Of a stretch of 10,175 nucleotides of DNA, positions 6,913-10,175 are shown piece by piece. Position 1 is the first letter of the stretch. Each line of letters starts with the position of its first letter. Both the position numbers and the translations under genes were made by a program. The notes under the pieces are model-generated. The model was not told the DNA's origin. It searched no databases and saw nothing but the letters and a program-made list of their open reading frames with translations. The stretch is from Terriglobales bacterium (GTDB lineage Bacteria; Acidobacteriota; Terriglobia; Terriglobales; Gp1-AA117). The stretch lies in assembly GCA_030150795.1 (NCBI GenBank), contig JASLFF010000570.1:1-10175 (forward strand), given 5' to 3'.

Positions 6913-8299
6913 GGGCCTCCTGCATGGTGGCAAGTTTTTCCCTGGCCGCTTTAAGCGCCTGCTGCACCCGATGCGGCGCTGTTCCGCCGGGAACATCATG
7001 GCAGGCCAGAACATTTTCTATAGTGAGTTGCTCGTAAACGTCGCCGTCGAATGCGGGGCTGAATTCGCGCAGTTCGTCCAGCGACAACTGCTCCAGTTCG
7101 AAATCCTGCTGCACACATTTCTGGACGGCCTTGGCTACGATCTCATGTGCCTGTCGAAACGGCACGCCACGTTTGGCCAGATATGTTGCGGCAGCCATGG
7201 CGTTCATAAAACCACTCTCGCAGGCGGACTTCATGCGCTCCTGATTGAATTTTACTTGGCGCATAAATCCCGCAGCCACATTCAAACAGTGCCCGACAGT
7301 TGCGACGGCTTCAAACAGCGGTTCCTGCGTTTCCTGCATGTCTTTGTTGTAGGCAAGAGGCAGACCCTTGATCGTGGTGAGCAACGCTACCTGATTGCCG
7401 ATAATCCTTGCCGCTTTGCCACGGATCAATTCCAGCGCGTCAGGGTTCTGTTTCTGCGGCATGGCGCTGCTACCGGTTGAGTAAGCTTCAGGCAGCGTGA
7501 TGAATGCGTATTCCTGCGTGGCAAACAGGATGAACTCCTCCGCCCAGCGGCTGAGATGGACTCCCAATAAAGAAAGCGTGTTAACCAACTCCAAAGCAAA
7601 GTCGCGATCACTGGTTGCGTCCATGCTGTTGGCGGTTGGGCGAGTAAATCCCAATGCTCGACTCACCAATTCGCGGTCCAGCGGCAGTGTTGCCCCGGTG
7701 ACCGCCCCGGAACCCAGCGGGCATTCATTCGCGCGCTCGCGGCAATCCAGCAGGCGTTCGCCGTCACGGAAGAACATTTCAAAATAGGCCAACAGCCAGT
7801 GCGAGGTCAGCACCGGCTCTGCGCGCTGCAGGTGCGTGTACGCGGGCATGACCAGCGACTTGGCTTCGGTCGCGCGCTCCAGCAGCGCTTCCAGCAGATC
7901 GCCCAGCAAAGCGCGGAGGTGGTCAACAGACTCACGCGCGAACAAACGTAGGTCAGTTGCGATCTGCTCATTGCGGCTGCGTCCGCTGTGCAGCTTCTTG
8001 CCGGTCTCGCCGATGAGCGCTACCAACTTTTTTTCCACGAAGTGATGCACGTCCTCGGCTTCAGGATCATCGAAGTAGCCGGCCTGCTGCTCACTGGTCT
8101 TGCCGATCTCGTCCAGCGCGGCGGCGATCAGGCCAAATTCCGCAGGCGTAACAATGCCTGCGGCTTTCAGCGCCTGCGCGTGTGCGCGGCTGGCCGCCAG
8201 TTCGTAGCGTAGCAGTTTCTGGTCGAAGGGAAACGACCTCTGCCACTCTTCGAAATGCGGGTCCAGCGGCTGCCGGAACCGGCCTGACCACATCTTCAC
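6896..8299 (-). CDS. argH: Argininosuccinate lyase
   Basis: This 467-aa protein, normal for the family, cleaves argininosuccinate to arginine and fumarate, the last step of arginine synthesis, as a cytosolic homotetramer. It belongs to the fumarase/aspartase superfamily. Visible motifs are MWSGRF at the N terminus, HSGRSRNEQIATDLRLF (104-120), THLQRAEP (155-162) with the conserved His156, and the signature loop GSSAMPQKQNPDALELIRGK (276-295). In that loop Ser277 is the expected catalytic residue, with Lys283 and Asn285 matching the superfamily P-x-K-x-N pattern. The Gln284 found where many lyases have a second lysine is at the variable position. GTG 8299 is preferred over ATG 8293 because GGAGGAG lies 8 nt before it. 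GTGA overlaps the argG stop by four bases, suggesting coupled translation. The 3' end overlaps argA. Confidence 0.97.
   Translation of the reverse strand: MKMWSGRFRQPLDPHFEEWQRSFPFDQKLLRYELAASRAHAQALKAAGIVTPAEFGLIAAALDEIGKTSEQQAGYFDDPEAEDVHHFVEKKLVALIGETGKKLHSGRSRNEQIATDLRLFARESVDHLRALLGDLLEALLERATEAKSLVMPAYTHLQRAEPVLTSHWLLAYFEMFFRDGERLLDCRERANECPLGSGAVTGATLPLDRELVSRALGFTRPTANSMDATSDRDFALELVNTLSLLGVHLSRWAEEFILFATQEYAFITLPEAYSTGSSAMPQKQNPDALELIRGKAARIIGNQVALLTTIKGLPLAYNKDMQETQEPLFEAVATVGHCLNVAAGFMRQVKFNQERMKSACESGFMNAMAAATYLAKRGVPFRQAHEIVAKAVQKCVQQDFELEQLSLDELREFSPAFDGDVYEQLTIENVLACHDVPGGTAPHRVQQALKAAREKLATMQEAHGTHA
6916..6921 (-). promoter_or_regulatory. Ribosome-binding site AGGAGG for argA, inside argH
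   Basis: A full-consensus AGGAGG (CCTCCT on the plus strand) sits three bases before ATG 6912, within the last codons of argH. The spacing is shorter than usual but it is the only strong site near this gene, and it decides the internal start over the longer frame. Confidence 0.6.
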
Positions 8300-9546
8300 T
8301 TCGTGATCTCCTCCGCGCCAACACGCGAACCCCGCGCGTATTGGGGGCTCTGTCTCTGCCTGAGCCGCGCCCGTGATCTTGCGGGCAGGCCCAGAATGCG
8401 GATGAAACCCTCCGCATCTTTCTGGTCATAGCTTTCGCTCATGGTGAATGATGAGAGATCGGTGCGGTAGAGCGAGTACTCTGACTCGCGCCCGCCAATC
8501 GTGACATTGCCTTTATAGAGCTTCAGCGTTACCGTGCCGCATACCTCTTTCTGCGTCTCTTCGACAAAAGCGTCCAAGGCTTCACGCAGCGGTGTGAACC
8601 ACAGCCCGTAATAAACGATCTCCGCGTACTTCAGCGCCATGAGTTGCTTGTAATGCATGAGATCGCGCTCCAGGCAAAGCGCTTCCAGTTCGCGATGCGC
8701 CGTCAGCAGCAAAGTTCCGCCCGGAGTTTCATAGCAGCCGCGCGACTTGATGCCGACAAAACGATTTTCCACCAGATCAATGCGGCCGATTGCATTGCGT
8801 CCGCCAATCTCATTCACCAGCTCTACCAAGGGCAACGGTTCAAGCCTGAGTCCGTTCACGCTGATTGGCGTACCCGACTCAAAGCCGATCGTGACCGTTT
8901 CCTCGCGGTCGGGAGCTTCCTGTGGCGAACGCGTGAGCTGCCACGTGGATTCAAACGGTGCGTTGGCCGGATCTTCCAGTTCGCCGCCTTCATGGCTCAG
9001 GTGCCAAATGTTGCGATCGCGGCTATGGATCTTTTCACGGCTTGCGGTTACGGAAATACCGCGAGCCTCCGCGTAGTCCAGGCAGTCCTCGCGCGACTTC
9101 AATGTCCATTCACGCCATGGCGCAATGACTTTCAAATCGGGCGCCAAGGCCTGAAAAGCGTGTTCAAACCGGACTTGGTCATTGCCTTTTCCGGTGCAGC
9201 CGTGCGCCAGGGCGGTAGCATTTTCCTTGAGCGCAACTTCCACCTGATGCTTGGCGATCACCGGCCGCGCCAATGACGTTCCCAGAAGATACTTGTGCTC
9301 ATACTCAGCGCCTGCACGCAGGGCGGGGAAGACATAGTCACGCAGAAATTCGTCGCGGAGGTCTTTTACGATCACCTTGGCTGCGCCGGTCTTGTGGGCC
9401 TTTTCCACCACGGCGTCAATGTCTTCTCCCTGGCCCACGTCAGCGATCATGGCGATCACGTCACAGTTGTAGTTTTCCTTGAGCCATGGAATGATGATGG
9501 ACGTATCAAGTCCTCCGGAATATGCCAGTACTACCTTTTCACGCAT
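8296..9546 (-). CDS. argG: Argininosuccinate synthase
   Basis: This 416-aa protein joins citrulline and aspartate using ATP (released as AMP and pyrophosphate) to form argininosuccinate. The N-type ATP pyrophosphatase loop AYSGGLDTS (8-16) and the second family signature GCTGKGNDQVRF (116-127) are both intact. SREKIHSRDRNIWHLSHEGG (169-188) and VGIKSRGCYETPGG (264-277) also match the synthase. Family resemblance holds to about residue 388 (YDQKDAEGFIRILGLP). Residues 389-416 are an unusual arginine-rich tail (RSRARLRQRQ) that carries the ribosome-binding site for argH. ATG 9546 has an ideal AGGAG-CAATC spacing and starts the family sequence at MREKVVLAYSGG. A near-identical copy of this start region lies 153 nt upstream. 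The 145-nt gap to argF is the only gap in an otherwise overlapping operon. Confidence 0.97.
   Translation of the reverse strand: MREKVVLAYSGGLDTSIIIPWLKENYNCDVIAMIADVGQGEDIDAVVEKAHKTGAAKVIVKDLRDEFLRDYVFPALRAGAEYEHKYLLGTSLARPVIAKHQVEVALKENATALAHGCTGKGNDQVRFEHAFQALAPDLKVIAPWREWTLKSREDCLDYAEARGISVTASREKIHSRDRNIWHLSHEGGELEDPANAPFESTWQLTRSPQEAPDREETVTIGFESGTPISVNGLRLEPLPLVELVNEIGGRNAIGRIDLVENRFVGIKSRGCYETPGGTLLLTAHRELEALCLERDLMHYKQLMALKYAEIVYYGLWFTPLREALDAFVEETQKEVCGTVTLKLYKGNVTIGGRESEYSLYRTDLSSFTMSESYDQKDAEGFIRILGLPARSRARLRQRQSPQYARGSRVGAEEITK
8308..8314 (-). promoter_or_regulatory. Ribosome-binding site for argH, inside argG
   Basis: GGAGGAG on the minus strand lies 8 nt before GTG 8299 and 14 nt before the in-frame ATG 8293. 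The spacing favours the GTG start, which overlaps the argG stop codon. Confidence 0.6.
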
Positions 9547-9556
9547 GATTGCTCCT
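9533..9556 (-). repeat. Direct repeat, downstream copy: argG ribosome-binding site and first codons
   Basis: On the minus strand this reads AGGAG, CAATC, ATG CGT GAA AAG GT, the working argG start. It matches 9686-9709 at 22 of 24 positions, with 18 in a row identical (9539-9556 against 9692-9709). The two mismatches are third codon positions. Confidence 0.85.
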
Positions 9557-9586
9557 CATAAAATCTCTCGGTTATCGTTACAACAG

Positions 9587-9660
9587 ATCCTTCGACTGCG
9601 CGCCAAGTGGCGCTCCGCTCAGGATTTCGGCAGGAGTCTCCCGCTCACCCGCTACGCGGG
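9587..9660. repeat. REP-like hairpin-rich segment in the argF/argG gap
   Basis: ATCCT (9587-9591) and AGGAT (9621-9625) bound a structure that contains CCTTCGA (9589-9595) and GCTCAGG (9617-9623). The same two words occur with a shorter spacer at 5174-5190. Between them is the compact palindrome GCGCCA-AG-TGGCGC (9600-9613). A second hairpin, CCCGC-TAC-GCGGG, occupies 9648-9660. There is no long coding frame. This fits a dispersed repetitive extragenic palindrome inserted in the operon. In the argF-argG transcript it could slow RNA decay or adjust downstream expression, which is inference. Confidence 0.6.
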
Positions 9661-9699
9661 ATCGCTCACGCCTCCTTGCGCTTCAACTTTCTCACGCAT
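9652..9699 (-). pseudogene. 15-codon ORF starting as a copy of the argG N terminus
   Basis: AGGAG-CAATC-ATG starts a short frame encoding MREKVEAQGGVSDPA before TAG (9654-9652). Its ribosome-binding site is identical to that of argG and its first five residues, MREKV, equal the argG start, with codons 3 to 5 differing only at third positions. The ATG overlaps the argF stop (ATGCGTGA). It looks like the original argG start left behind by an insertion. It could still be translated as a coupling leader between argF and argG; nothing in the sequence proves that. Confidence 0.5.
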
Positions 9700-9709
9700 G
9701 ATTGCTCCT
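9686..9709 (-). repeat. Direct repeat, upstream copy: displaced argG start region
   Basis: This is the partner of the copy at 9533-9556. It contains AGGAG, CAATC, ATG CGT GAG AAA GT and overlaps the end of argF, whose TGA stop (9694-9692) lies inside it. The offset between copies is 153 nt. Confidence 0.85.
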
Positions 9710-10175
9710 TGTGGGCGTAGTGCGCATGCCGCTGCCCAGCAGTAAAAGTAAGATCGCTTTCTGAATGTGCATGCGGTTCTCCGCCTGGTCAAAAACAATC
9801 GACCTTGGCGAATCGATTACGCCCGCCGTTACTTCTTCTCCACGATGCGCCGGCAGGCAATGCATAAAAACACCATGCGGCGCGGCGTGGGAGAACAGCT
9901 CTTCATTCACCTGATAAGGCGCAAAGATCTTTGCGCGCTTGGCTGCTTCTTTTTCCTGCCCCATGCTGGCCCATACGTCGGTGTAAATGGCGTTGGCGCC
10001 CGTAACGGCTTTCACGGCATCATTCGTAATGTCGATGATCGCGCCGGTGGTGCGGCCAATTTTCTTTGCGGCAGCGGTCACTTCCGGCAGAGGCTCGTAG
10101 CCTTTCGGCGTCGCCACGGAGATGCTGGTGCCCAACGCCGCCGCTGCCAGCATGAGCGAATGCGCCACGTTATTG
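9692..10175 (-). CDS. argF: Ornithine carbamoyltransferase, C-terminal half (5' end outside the window)
   Basis: This gene runs off the right edge; 160 residues are visible. The enzyme transfers the carbamoyl group from carbamoyl phosphate to ornithine, giving citrulline, in the cytosol. Conserved features in order are NNVAHSL (visible residues 1-7), TDVWASMGQE (65-74) of the ornithine-binding region, MHCLPAHRGEEV (104-115) carrying the HCLP active-site motif, and FDQAENRMHIQKAIL (128-142), the usual end of the family. After LLLLLGSG an extra tail, MRTTPTRSNHA, reads through the ribosome-binding site of the displaced argG start and stops in the TGA of ATGCGTGA. The catabolic arcB role is possible by homology, but the argG-argH-argA-argJ context makes the biosynthetic role much more likely. 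The operon promoter and any arginine operator must be outside the window. Confidence 0.95.
   Translation of the reverse strand, partial: NNVAHSLMLAAAALGTSISVATPKGYEPLPEVTAAAKKIGRTTGAIIDITNDAVKAVTGANAIYTDVWASMGQEKEAAKRAKIFAPYQVNEELFSHAAPHGVFMHCLPAHRGEEVTAGVIDSPRSIVFDQAENRMHIQKAILLLLLGSGMRTTPTRSNHA

Noticed and set aside
7446..7448. Gln284 in the ArgH signature loop as a missing catalytic lysine
   Set aside because: By comparison with the superfamily pattern P-x-K-x-N the required lysine is Lys283, which is present; Gln284 is at the variable position.
6902..7480. 192-codon plus-strand frame opposite argH
   Set aside because: It is antisense to a complete argininosuccinate lyase and shows no recognisable motif; it reflects codon bias of argH.
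8644..9276. Long open frame on the plus strand opposite argG (210 codons)
   Set aside because: It lies wholly antisense to a clear argininosuccinate synthase, its protein matches no family I know, and I saw no ribosome-binding site reason to prefer it.
9555..9583. Possible promoter TTGTAA, 17 nt, TATGAG for argG in the argF/argG gap
   Set aside because: Each box matches only 4 of 6 consensus positions, and the -10 box overlaps the ribosome-binding site, leaving no leader. I would not call it without transcript data.

Overview
The window (about 55-60% G+C by eye) looks like a chromosomal segment of a free-living heterotrophic bacterium. An Acidobacteriota member (Terriglobia-like soil lineage) is my best guess. 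The reasons are the arginine operon layout, the small GNAT-type N-acetylglutamate synthase, a LigD-type NHEJ protein, the acyl-CoA synthetase/ACP/PlsC fusion and the REP-like intergenic repeats. This is inference from gene content; no rRNA or other marker is present.

Left part, plus strand: positions 1-396 hold the C-terminal end of a LigD polymerase (primase-like) domain. It is interrupted by an in-frame TAG at 163-165, after which the conserved family sequence resumes in the same frame. A possible terminator hairpin follows, then an unrecognised 136-aa helical protein (595-1005).

Middle, minus strand: a serine/alanine-glyoxylate aminotransferase-like class V enzyme (1007-2218) is convergent with the 136-aa gene, with one base between the two stops. 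Upstream of it lies a large fusion protein (2444-4978) with domain order AMP-binding acyl-CoA/acyl-ACP synthetase, acyl carrier domain, PlsC acyltransferase. The gaps beside these genes carry a roughly 10-nt periodic repeat (2351-2433) and a nested inverted repeat (5043-5197).

Right part, minus strand: the arginine biosynthesis operon, read right to left, is argF (5' end outside the window), argG, argH, a GNAT argA, then argJ. ArgJ and the GNAT enzyme make or recycle N-acetylglutamate at the top of the pathway. ArgF converts ornithine to citrulline, ArgG makes argininosuccinate and ArgH releases arginine and fumarate. argG/argH, argH/argA and argA/argJ all overlap. Only argF/argG is separated, by 145 nt, and that gap is bounded by two near-identical copies of the argG ribosome-binding site plus its first five codons. 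The argF stop lies inside the upstream copy. The simplest reading is that argF and argG once overlapped and that a REP-containing insertion pushed argG away while duplicating its start region.

I found no mobile-element transposase, CRISPR array, tRNA or rRNA, and no clearly new multi-gene system. The most interesting signals are the duplicated argG start and the amber codon in LigD.
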